A stretch of DNA of 47,694 bases. Source: Citrobacter sp. Awk 4. GTDB taxonomy: Bacteria; Pseudomonadota; Gammaproteobacteria; Enterobacterales; Enterobacteriaceae. Within the stretch, counting starts at the first letter, position 1, and each line of letters begins with the position of its first letter. The position numbers and the translations under genes were made by a program. The stretch covers positions 1 to 47,694 of the forward strand of contig NZ_JANEWG010000033.1 in assembly GCF_028069725.1 (NCBI RefSeq), read 5' to 3'. Shown piece by piece: positions 24,849 to 32,491 of the stretch. The notes under the pieces are model-generated. The model worked only from the letters and a program-made list of their open reading frames with translations, searched no databases and had not been told where the DNA came from.

Positions 24849-26901
24849 CGGGAACCTCGTTAAATGACAGAACGTGCAGCCCTTTGGCAAAGGTGCGGGC
24901 GTAACGGGCGAGCAGAGGGCGTAATTGTGGTAACACCAGCAAGATCGGCGACCACCCCTGTAACGACATCTGCTCCTTCACGCTGGGCATACGGTTTTGC
25001 AACTGCGCCAGCAACTGCGGCTCAATGGGGAAGCTGTCAGCCGGTACGCCACCGTTACGCTGCGCCTGCGTCGCGGCATTGAGCAGAATGTTCTCCAGTT
25101 CGTCAGAAAGGGTGAAGACTTGCACCGTCGTCGTCGTCCCGATCAAACCGTGCAGGATAGTGTGGCGCAGGGCGCAGCGGACTTCGGCGGCAAGTAACAT
25201 CGGATCTTTGGTGATTTCGGCCCCATCCACCATGCTCTGGGCGATCGTCCGCACGTCCATCAGGGAAACCTGATCGGTTAATAAATTGCGATAGACCTTC
25301 AACTGCTGGTTCGCCGTCAATTTAGCACTAAGATCCTCGGCCAGTTTGGGGGCCAGTTGGCTGAGTCGCTGCTGGAGATGGTGCACATCGTCGAGCTGCA
25401 ACAGGACGCCGATATTGCTGCGAATGACCTTACTGATGTGAGTACCAATGATGGTGGCAACATCGACGACGGAATAGCCTAAGTTGAGCGCTCTGGCCTT
25501 GTCGGCAGGTTGGATCCAGACCGCATCCATGCCATAAACCGGTTCCTTAGCCAGATAGCCTGGGATCTCCCCCAGCAACTCACCGGAGCTTATCGCCAGT
25601 AGTCTGTCCAGCATGACGTCTGCCACAGCGACCTTGACCCCATTGAGATAGATGGAGTACTGGTTTGGTTTGAGCCCCATGTTGTCCCTGACCCGGACTT
25701 CGGGCAGCAGAAAACCGGCTTGCTCGGAAAGCGTCTGACGTACGCCGCGCAGGCGTTGCAGTAATTCAGCCCCTTTATCCCGGTCGACGAGGTAGATCAG
25801 CTGATAACCCAATTCCAGCCTGAGCAGATCGGTATAAGGAATGTCTCCCCACCCCAGCTCATTCTCGATGGGGCGGGTAAAGCGCTCCATCTGATCCTGG
25901 TCGGCGGGTGAGACTTTTTCGGCTTTTTGTTTTCGACTTCGCCAGGCGGCATAGCCCAGGATACCGGCAAACAACAAGAAGACCAGCGTCGGCATCCCCG
26001 GCACCAGCCCCATCACCAGCATCACGGCGGCGGCAGTCATGATCACCGGCGGAGAAGCCAGCAACTGCTCACCGAACTGGACGGTGATATCTTCGTCAGA
26101 ATCGGAGACGCGGGTGACGACGATAGCCGCAGACACCGCCAGCATCAGCGAAGGAATCTGCGCGACCAGACCATCACCGATGGAGAGCAGGCTATAAACG
26201 CCCATGGCCTCAGAGAAGCTGAGTCCATGCTGAAAGACCCCGATGGCAACCCCACCGAAGAGGTTGATAAACAGGATCAAAAGACCGGCTATCGCATCCC
26301 CTTTGACAAACTTAGACGCACCGTCCATTGAGCCATAGAAGTCGGCTTCGCTGGCAATCTCGTCCCGGCGCTCCTTGGCCTGGCGCTGATCAATCATCCC
26401 GGCATTCAGATCGGCATCGATGGCCATCTGTTTACCAGGTAAAGCATCAAGGGTAAATCGGGCGGCGACTTCCGAGATTCGCTCGCTGCCCTTGGTGATA
26501 ACAATAAAGTTGATGATCATCAGGATGAAGAACACCACCATCCCCACCACATAGTTACCGCCAATCACCACCTTACCGAAAGACTCAACAACTTTACCGG
26601 CGGCATCGGGAGACTCATGACCAAACTGCAACACCACGCGGGTTGATGCCACGTTCAGACACAGACGCAGCAACGTGGCAATCAGCAGTACGGTCGGAAA
26701 GATCGAGAAATCGAGCGGTCGCCGGACAGACAGCGCGACCAGCAACACGATGATGGAAAGCACGATATTGAAGGTGAAAAAACCATCCAGCAAAAACGCG
26801 GGCAATGGCAGCACGATCATCGCCATCAGCGACAGAATAAGCAGCGGTATCGCAATAAAACTGCGCGATGTACCGGAAAAAAGCGGGATCAAACGTTTCA
26901 C
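24811..26901 (-). CDS. flhA: Flagellar export-gate protein FlhA
   Basis: FlhA is the main export-gate component and docking platform. The 696-residue product starts with GTG after a GGTGA site, 10 bases after flhB. It has about eight N-terminal membrane segments. Conserved blocks are FPTVLLIATLLRLCLNVASTR, the FHIPEP-type loop with RISEVAARFTLDALPGKQMAIDADLNAG, and AKERRDEIASEADFYGSMDGASKFVKGDAIAG. The cytoplasmic domain ends VPDELHIEVKGILG. Length matches E. coli FlhA (692). Confidence 0.97.
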   Translation of the reverse strand: MKRLIPLFSGTSRSFIAIPLLILSLMAMIVLPLPAFLLDGFFTFNIVLSIIVLLVALSVRRPLDFSIFPTVLLIATLLRLCLNVASTRVVLQFGHESPDAAGKVVESFGKVVIGGNYVVGMVVFFILMIINFIVITKGSERISEVAARFTLDALPGKQMAIDADLNAGMIDQRQAKERRDEIASEADFYGSMDGASKFVKGDAIAGLLILFINLFGGVAIGVFQHGLSFSEAMGVYSLLSIGDGLVAQIPSLMLAVSAAIVVTRVSDSDEDITVQFGEQLLASPPVIMTAAAVMLVMGLVPGMPTLVFLLFAGILGYAAWRSRKQKAEKVSPADQDQMERFTRPIENELGWGDIPYTDLLRLELGYQLIYLVDRDKGAELLQRLRGVRQTLSEQAGFLLPEVRVRDNMGLKPNQYSIYLNGVKVAVADVMLDRLLAISSGELLGEIPGYLAKEPVYGMDAVWIQPADKARALNLGYSVVDVATIIGTHISKVIRSNIGVLLQLDDVHHLQQRLSQLAPKLAEDLSAKLTANQQLKVYRNLLTDQVSLMDVRTIAQSMVDGAEITKDPMLLAAEVRCALRHTILHGLIGTTTTVQVFTLSDELENILLNAATQAQRNGGVPADSFPIEPQLLAQLQNRMPSVKEQMSLQGWSPILLVLPQLRPLLARYARTFAKGLHVLSFNEVPDELHIEVKGILG

Positions 26902-26911
26902 GGGGTCACCA

Positions 26912-28027
26912 TCAATATCTTAATGAGTCAGGGATCTCGACTGACGAGAGCGGTGCTGGCTGGTCGCCCTTGCCCTGACGAAAGGCTTTCAGACGCAATA
27001 CATGGTGCAGCAATTGCGCCATGATGACGTAAAGGCCGGGGGGGATCTGTTGATTCACACGGGTTGTGTGATACACGGAACGGGCCAGGGCCGGTATCTC
27101 GAGGACCTCCACACCCAATGACTGAGCCAGCGCTCTCATCTGTAGCGCCATATAGTCTTCCCCTTTGGCAATCACAAAGGGAGCATCACAACGCGCCGGA
27201 TCGTATTTAATAGCCACCGCATAGTGGGTCGGGTTAATCAGCAGCAGATCGGCATCCGGTAGGGTTCGACGCATTGAACGCATCGCCATCGACATCTGGA
27301 TCCGCCGGATACGCCCTTTGATTTCCGGGTTCCCCTGCAGATTTTTGTGCTCCTCCTTCAGCTCCTGTTTGCTCATCCGAAGGCCGCGCAGGTGGTTCCA
27401 CTGCTGGTAGGGAGCATCCAGTACGCCGATCGCCAACATCGCCAGCGCCATATAAAAGATGCCATCGACCAGGATCTCCATTCCCATTCTGACGGAATCC
27501 TTCAACCCGATATAATAGAGGGCGGTTATGGTGTCGGATTCGGTCCTGACGTACAGCAAAATGGTGGCGGAAATCACGACTATCTTCAGTACCGACTTGG
27601 TAAATTCGGCCAACGACTGCACACCGAAGATCCGTTTAAATCCCTTTATTGGACTTATCCTGGAGAATTGGGGAAGCAGAGGTTCCAGGGAAAAATTCCA
27701 TCCGCCCATCACGATGTGAGCCAATATGCCGACGGCAATAATGAGGCCCGCAAGGGGTAACAACGCCAGCAGTGTTTCAATGAGACTTTGACCCAGGTGG
27801 CTGAGCATCTGAGCGGGGTCGTTCACCTCTTCAAGGGTCAGAGACAAATTAAACGTCAGGATCTGACTCAACGCGTTACCCAACCGGGCAAAAAGCGGCA
27901 GCGCCAGAGACGCGATGACGATCAGGATGATCGCCATACCCAAATCTTTGGAGCGTGGGATTTGCCCCTTGTCGCGGGCTTTGCCAAGCCGGTGCGACGA
28001 GGGTTTTTCGGTTTTTTCCGCACTCAT
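26912..28027 (-). CDS. flhB: Export-gate specificity switch protein FlhB
   Basis: FlhB switches export from rod/hook to filament substrates. The 371-residue product opens EKTEKPSSHRLGKARDKGQIPRSKDL, the family N-terminus, has four membrane segments, and carries the autocleavage motif NPTH at 265-268 (INPTHYAVAIKYD). Length is close to E. coli FlhB (382). It overlaps fliR by 4 bases. Its usual partner in switching, FliK, is not in the window. Confidence 0.97.
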   Translation of the reverse strand: MSAEKTEKPSSHRLGKARDKGQIPRSKDLGMAIILIVIASLALPLFARLGNALSQILTFNLSLTLEEVNDPAQMLSHLGQSLIETLLALLPLAGLIIAVGILAHIVMGGWNFSLEPLLPQFSRISPIKGFKRIFGVQSLAEFTKSVLKIVVISATILLYVRTESDTITALYYIGLKDSVRMGMEILVDGIFYMALAMLAIGVLDAPYQQWNHLRGLRMSKQELKEEHKNLQGNPEIKGRIRRIQMSMAMRSMRRTLPDADLLLINPTHYAVAIKYDPARCDAPFVIAKGEDYMALQMRALAQSLGVEVLEIPALARSVYHTTRVNQQIPPGLYVIMAQLLHHVLRLKAFRQGKGDQPAPLSSVEIPDSLRY

Positions 28028-28803
28028 CCTTCACCCCCGTAATAGTGACGCACGCTGAGGAATATGCTGTGCGCCAGATCGGCAAATCGATCCGGTAATC
28101 CACTGATAATTAACAAAATACAAAATAAGCCGCATAACAGGGCCATCGGAAAACCCAGAACAAAGATATTGAGGGACGGCGCGACCCTTGAGAGCACCCC
28201 AAAGGTGAAGTTGACCAGATACATCGCCACCATCGCGGGCAACGACAACATCAACGCAGCCGCCAGCAGCCAGGAAAACAGCTGGATCACGCTGGCAGAA
28301 TCCACACTGAACGGACCCGAACCGACCGTCCAGACCCTGAAACTCTCGACCAGCACCTCCAGCATCACCAGATGGCCATTCATACTGGCGTAGAGCAGCA
28401 ACCCCATATTGCTGAAAAAACTCCCCAGCACTGGTATGGCAAGGCCATTCACGGGGTCATTCATCCGCGCCATGCTCAGGCCCATCTGCATGGAAAGCAG
28501 TTCGCCGGCCATGACCAGCACCTGAATCAGACACACCGGAAAGAGCGCCATCATTGCCCCGAGAAAGATCTGCTCCAGGCTCAGCAAAACGGCATTCAAC
28601 GACAGAGGATCGACTGCGGGCATGGCTGGCAACAAGGGGGCCGCCAGTACGGCTATCAGAAACGCCAGTAAGACGCGAACCTGTATGGGGATCAGTGGGT
28701 ATCCCAGCAACGGCAGGACGGCAAAGGCACTGCCTATCCGTAAGAATGGCCACCAGACACGCCCCCATGCCTGCAATAATTCCGCAGCAGATATCTCAAG
28801 CAT
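28024..28803 (-). CDS. fliR: Export-gate protein FliR
   Basis: FliR completes the FliPQR gate. I choose the ATG at 28803 (MLEISAAELLQAWGRVWWPFLRIG), two bases after the fliQ stop; a longer open frame would overlap fliQ. The 259-residue product matches E. coli length (261) and has six hydrophobic segments. The conserved block LSMQMGLSMARMNDPVNG and later FTFGVLSRVAPSLNIFVLGFPM are diagnostic. Confidence 0.95.
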   Translation of the reverse strand: MLEISAAELLQAWGRVWWPFLRIGSAFAVLPLLGYPLIPIQVRVLLAFLIAVLAAPLLPAMPAVDPLSLNAVLLSLEQIFLGAMMALFPVCLIQVLVMAGELLSMQMGLSMARMNDPVNGLAIPVLGSFFSNMGLLLYASMNGHLVMLEVLVESFRVWTVGSGPFSVDSASVIQLFSWLLAAALMLSLPAMVAMYLVNFTFGVLSRVAPSLNIFVLGFPMALLCGLFCILLIISGLPDRFADLAHSIFLSVRHYYGGEG

Positions 28804-28805
28804 GG

Positions 28806-29075
28806 TCAGCGCAGGGAATAAAGAATGTACTGATTGATACTGGAGAAGAGCTCCAGCAATTGTCTGACCATCCACTGTCCCGCGAAGACGATCATCAGCA
28901 TCGTAACAACAAAGCGGGGCAGGAAACTCAGGGTCTGTTCCTGGATTTGGGTCACCGCCTGAATAATGCTCACCAACAGCCCCACCAGCATGCCCGGCAG
29001 AACAATGATGCAGACCAGCATGATGATAGTCCAGGTTGCTTCCACCATCATCGCCATCAGGTTATCGGGCGTCAC
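28806..29075 (-). CDS. fliQ: Export-gate protein FliQ
   Basis: FliQ is a two-helix gate subunit. The 89-residue product (MTPDNLMAMMVEATWTIIML at the start) has the expected hairpin of two membrane segments, with VGLLVSIIQAVTQIQEQTLSFLPR between them, the most conserved part of the family. Length is exactly that of E. coli FliQ (89). It overlaps fliP by 4 bases. Confidence 0.97.
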   Translation of the reverse strand: MTPDNLMAMMVEATWTIIMLVCIIVLPGMLVGLLVSIIQAVTQIQEQTLSFLPRFVVTMLMIVFAGQWMVRQLLELFSSINQYILYSLR

Positions 29076-29806
29076 TGAATCCCCCCGAAGCTCATCGAGA
29101 GGGTGTTGACCACCATACTCCAGCCATCAGCAAGGACAAACACCATCAATTTGATCGGCAAAGAGATGATGATGGGCGAAAGCATCATCATCCCCATCGA
29201 CATCAGTACTGTGGCCACCACCATGTCAATAACCACAAACGGAATGAACAGCATGAACCCTATCTGAAATGCCGTCTTCAATTCGCTCAATACGAATGCG
29301 GGCATCAGAATAAAGAAATTGACCTCTTGTGCCGAGGTCGTACGCGACTCTCCCGCCACCCTCAGCATCAGATCCAGATCGGTCTTTCTCGTCTGCGCCA
29401 GCATAAACTTACGCAGCGGTTGCTCAGCTCTGGAGACCGCCTGCATCAGCGTCATCTTGTCTTCGTCGTAAGGGACGAAAGCATTTTGATAAATATCCTG
29501 CCAGACGGGTTTCATCAGCAACAACGTCATACTAAGTGCGATAGAGATCAGCAGACGATTCGGTGGAGAACTCTGCAAACCAATGGCCTGGCGCAGGATC
29601 CCCAACACAATAATGATTCGGGTGAAACAGGTCATCAGCAACAGCATGGAGGGGAGCAACCCCAACACGGTCATCAACAGCAGGACCTGTAACTTGACCG
29701 AAAAATCCTGCTGCCCCTCGCCACCGGTAATGGTCAGGAGAGGGACGTCGCTGGCAAAGGCTGACGCTGGCGCCAGGATGAACAACAGGAGAAGCGCTGT
29801 TTTCAT
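29072..29806 (-). CDS. fliP: Export-gate protein FliP
   Basis: FliP is the core pentamer of the export gate. I choose the ATG at 29806 (MKTALLLLFILAPASAFAS), 4 bases after the fliN stop, giving 244 residues with a cleavable signal peptide as in E. coli FliP (245). Conserved blocks are LLMTCFTRIIIVLGILRQAIGLQSSPPNRLL and ILMPAFVLSELKTAFQIGFMLFIPFVVIDMVVA. Both are diagnostic. Confidence 0.97.
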   Translation of the reverse strand: MKTALLLLFILAPASAFASDVPLLTITGGEGQQDFSVKLQVLLLMTVLGLLPSMLLLMTCFTRIIIVLGILRQAIGLQSSPPNRLLISIALSMTLLLMKPVWQDIYQNAFVPYDEDKMTLMQAVSRAEQPLRKFMLAQTRKTDLDLMLRVAGESRTTSAQEVNFFILMPAFVLSELKTAFQIGFMLFIPFVVIDMVVATVLMSMGMMMLSPIIISLPIKLMVFVLADGWSMVVNTLSMSFGGIQ

Positions 29807-29810
29807 TACG

Positions 29811-30191
29811 TCACGCCAGCTTTGACCAGTTGATGTCATCAAACAACTCGGTCATTCGTAATCCGTAGTGCCCCTCGACGAGCACCACTTCGGCGGCGCC
29901 AATCAACACTCCATTGACCTTCACGTCCAGAGGCTGGTGGCTCAACTTATTCATTTGAACGACAGCCCCTTCCGCCAGCGTCATCAACTCTTCCAGCGAG
30001 ATCTCAACGCTTGCGACTTCGAGAGAAAGCGTTACCGGCAAGCGATGGAAGAAAGATAAAGGGCGCTTTTCAATGACTTTCTCTTCGGGTTCGCTCTCGT
30101 TGAGCGCGTCGCCTTCGCTGGCAAACAGATCGTCAAATCCCTCAACATCCAATCCGGCCATATCCAGATCCATTTTCGATTCTTTAGCCAT
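29811..30191 (-). CDS. fliN: Flagellar C-ring protein FliN
   Basis: FliN is a lower C-ring component. The 126-residue product has an acidic N-terminal region and the SpoA-type C-terminal domain: RLPVTLSLEVASVEISLEELMTLAEGAVVQMNKLSHQPLDVKVNGVLIGAAEVVLVEGHYGLRM. The equivalent E. coli segment (VNGxxIAxGExVVxxxKxGxRIT) is recognisable. Length is close to E. coli FliN (137). It lies 20 bases after fliM. Confidence 0.93.
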   Translation of the reverse strand: MAKESKMDLDMAGLDVEGFDDLFASEGDALNESEPEEKVIEKRPLSFFHRLPVTLSLEVASVEISLEELMTLAEGAVVQMNKLSHQPLDVKVNGVLIGAAEVVLVEGHYGLRMTELFDDINWSKLA

Positions 30192-30211
30192 TCAAAACCT
30201 CCAGAGGGTAT

Positions 30212-31096
30212 TTAAGGTGTCTGTTGAGACACGTCATGCAGTTGAAATGCCAGGTGCCCATTGCGGTCATAGAGTTGACCGCCACCGATTGAGAAACTCC
30301 CGCAGCCCAGCGACACCCGCTCCAGCGGCGCAATGGGAAGCACCTCCCCGCGCAGGAATTGCTCCAGCTCGACCATCGTCAGTTTGGTACTGAATAAGGT
30401 CGTCCTGAGCTGGACCGGGATTTTTCGCAATGATGCTTCCAGTTGCGCTCTGGTAATGGGAGATGCCATCGGCTTCTGGTCAGTCACCTTCTCCAGAAGT
30501 TCAGAAAACGCCATGTGCCAGTGGAGAGTCAGCGGCCAGGATTGCTCCTGAAAAACCAGGCGCAACGTCAGACATAACCCTTTTTTTTCCGGGGCGTCCG
30601 TAGGTTGCTGCTGCCAGTCCAGATCGTGCAAAGCGGGGTATTCCGTTTTGACCCCCTGGGTCAGAGCCTGTCCCATCCGATTCAGAAAACGTCGCTCAGT
30701 TTCACTGGGCGGCTGATCGCCGTTCACCTCAATCTGCGTTCCCGGCTTGAGGCCCAGCGCCGTTTCCGTCATCGCGGTGACTGCTGACCGATGTACGCCA
30801 AAGCGAAACATTTTTCTGGCACGGCCGCCGTGCGGCGCGAGTGCGGCGCACCACACCCACTGCTCTCGCTCGGCGGGGGATAATTCACGAAACGCCAGCT
30901 CAAGCGGTTCAACCCGAAGACAGCCAACGGATCGCAAAAATTGCTCCAGTAGCCTTGAAATCCTCTCCATAGTGCCGTCGACATAGGTGTGCAATAAGCG
31001 GAATTCCTGTACCAGCCCTAACTCTATCGTGGGGTAAAGATTGCCTTGCTCAGGTGCAATGACGTGACCTTTCTTCTTTTGTGTCTTGTTAGCCAT
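30212..31096 (-). CDS. fliM: Divergent flagellar motor switch protein FliM
   Basis: FliM links FliG to FliN in the C-ring and opens this operon. The 294-residue product is shorter than E. coli FliM (334). The N-terminus (MANKTQKKKGHVIAPEQGN) lacks the LSQxEIDALL CheY-phosphate-binding motif. The middle CheC-like region is very divergent, while the C-terminal SpoA-like domain (LRTTLFSTKLTMVELEQFLRGEVLPIAPLERVSL and following) is recognisable. Position at the head of fliM-N-P-Q-R makes the call secure. Loss of the CheY site suggests a motor that does not switch by the usual route. Confidence 0.88.
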   Translation of the reverse strand: MANKTQKKKGHVIAPEQGNLYPTIELGLVQEFRLLHTYVDGTMERISRLLEQFLRSVGCLRVEPLELAFRELSPAEREQWVWCAALAPHGGRARKMFRFGVHRSAVTAMTETALGLKPGTQIEVNGDQPPSETERRFLNRMGQALTQGVKTEYPALHDLDWQQQPTDAPEKKGLCLTLRLVFQEQSWPLTLHWHMAFSELLEKVTDQKPMASPITRAQLEASLRKIPVQLRTTLFSTKLTMVELEQFLRGEVLPIAPLERVSLGCGSFSIGGGQLYDRNGHLAFQLHDVSQQTP

Positions 31097-31745
31097 GAAG
31101 TTTACTTATCATTAACAATGAGTCTGCAATACCCATAAATTCAGGAGGATAACCGGCGAGTTTTCGCTGTTTTAGACGTGAATACACACTCCCATTCCTC
31201 TTTGACTTTGAAGCCTCATGTACAGGCGCTACAGCAAACCCGCGCGTCGCTCTGCAACCAGAAGCTGTTGAGTTCGACGCGGGACGGTTTAAAAACGCAA
31301 ATCTGCCTTGTGAACCTCATTCGGCAGGGCGTTTCTGTCTTTTAAGAAATGTTTATTGCTTAGGGCCCTGTACATGAACAATGTCAGGTGATTGAACTGA
31401 TAAAAAACACATCAAAATACCTACCACCACGCAATGCCTTGGGTGCAACTTGCAATATTAAAATCGATAAATTCTGAATTACACATGCCTAACAGGAGCT
31501 GTACGGAATGTGATTTTTTTATTCCGGGGGTAAAAAGTGGCCTTGATGTGGGGAGAAAAAATGTCTGCCGTCGTGGGTCAGTCCAGCCCAGAAAAGTGAT
31601 TTAAAATAATCCGGGTAGTGGCAACGTTTTTTCTTTTTTGTTCCTGTAATGTTTTCATCGTCAGAATTGAGCCCGTTAGTTGTCATGGCTTAACAATTGC
31701 ATATGATGACAATATGTCACCTGAACAATAAGGAAACCCGTTAAA
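31097..31745. other. Non-coding region between fliM and the pspE-like gene
   Basis: These 649 bases hold no open frame that I can support. The region must carry the fliM operon promoter (minus strand) and the pspE-like promoter (plus strand). I searched for a sigma-54 -24/-12 pair facing fliM and found none with 10-base GG/GC spacing that matched the flanking consensus. Composition drops towards AT-rich after about 31350, marking the right edge of the flagellar locus. Confidence 0.5.
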
Positions 31746-32087
31746 ATGGTTCACCAGACTCGAATGATGAAAAAACTGCTGCTTGCCAGCACGCTACTGA
31801 TAGCGTCCACTTCCTTGTACGCGGCTGAGCATTGGATAGATGTTCGTGATGCCTCGCAGTTTCAGGAAAACCATGTCAGTGGTGCAGTGAATATTCCCCT
31901 TTCCCAGATAGACCACCGCATCAGTGAAGTCACTCAGAATAAAAACGACACCCTGCATCTGTATTGCAATACGGGCAATAACTCCAGCAAAGCCGAAGTC
32001 ATGCTTAAAGATATGGGTTATACCCATGTTGTGAATGAAGGCGGTCTGAAGGATGTTGAAAAAACGCAGACGATGATAAAAAAGTAA
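31746..32087 (+). CDS. PspE-like periplasmic rhodanese (thiosulfate sulfurtransferase)
   Basis: This single-domain rhodanese transfers sulfane sulfur to thiophilic acceptors in the periplasm. The 113-residue product has a signal peptide (MMKKLLLASTLLIASTSLYAA within residues 7-27), then EHWIDVRDASQFQENHVSGAVNIPLSQI, which follows E. coli PspE closely. The catalytic Cys is in YCNTGNNS (PspE has YCNAGRQS), and the end MGYTHVVNEGGLKDVEK also matches. The start at 31746 has an AAGGA site 11 bases upstream; starts at 31764 or 31767 are possible. It is a stand-alone gene, so a PspE paralogue rather than part of a psp operon. Confidence 0.9.
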   Translation: MVHQTRMMKKLLLASTLLIASTSLYAAEHWIDVRDASQFQENHVSGAVNIPLSQIDHRISEVTQNKNDTLHLYCNTGNNSSKAEVMLKDMGYTHVVNEGGLKDVEKTQTMIKK

Positions 32088-32491
32088 TTGCCGGTATCGG
32101 TTAACTCGTTCTTATTCTGGTGGTTTTTGAAGCGTGTCGCTTCATCCTGGCCACTACCCTCTTCACCTGAAAACCCACGTCAATTTGACTATTCCAGACA
32201 TTAAAAGCCGTCAGGTACCGCTATCGTTTGAATAAGGGGGAGCAGAGTGGCTCCCCCCTTATTCGTTGAATTTAACGAAGGAGCTGTCCGTTAAAGGACA
32301 AAACATGTTTTTTTCGTTGCTGACGTTACTGATATGCTGGCATTTTCACATACCGTCGTATGCGTGGCAGCGTTCTTGCCACTGTAGGTTCGTACTGATG
32401 ATGTTTGTTCAGCAATAACAGCTTCTGTCACCTGCTTTTGCTGTCAAAATGGTAAAACTATACGGTTAACTTGAGGTACAGAGGCAATATT
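32088..32491. other. Intergenic region before the EAL gene
   Basis: I see no gene in these 404 bases. A small 6-bp hairpin (32128-32144) and a strong GC-rich hairpin (see the terminator entry) are present. The remaining 200 bases up to 32491 should carry the promoter of the EAL gene; I cannot place it with confidence. Confidence 0.45.
32230..32264 (+). terminator. Strong hairpin downstream of the pspE-like gene
   Basis: GAATAAGGGGG (32230-32240) pairs with CCCCCTTATTC (32254-32264). A one-base bulge and an AGC/GCT extension lead to a 6-base loop. It lies about 140 bases after the pspE-like stop. The downstream sequence is not a clean U-run, so efficiency as an intrinsic terminator is uncertain. 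Confidence 0.45.

Noticed and set aside
11461-31362. TGTTTATTGCTTA repeated at 11461-11473 and 31350-31362, both near flagellar control regions
   Set aside because: A 13-base match is expected by chance many times in a window this long; no further shared flanking sequence.
31097-31400. Sigma-54 promoter for the fliM operon
   Set aside because: The only GC-N10-CC arrangement (around 31229-31242) lacks the flanking consensus bases.
31440-31455. TTGGGTGCAACTTGCA as a plus-strand sigma-54 site
   Set aside because: GG to GC spacing is 9 instead of 10 bases, and there is no suitable gene directly downstream.
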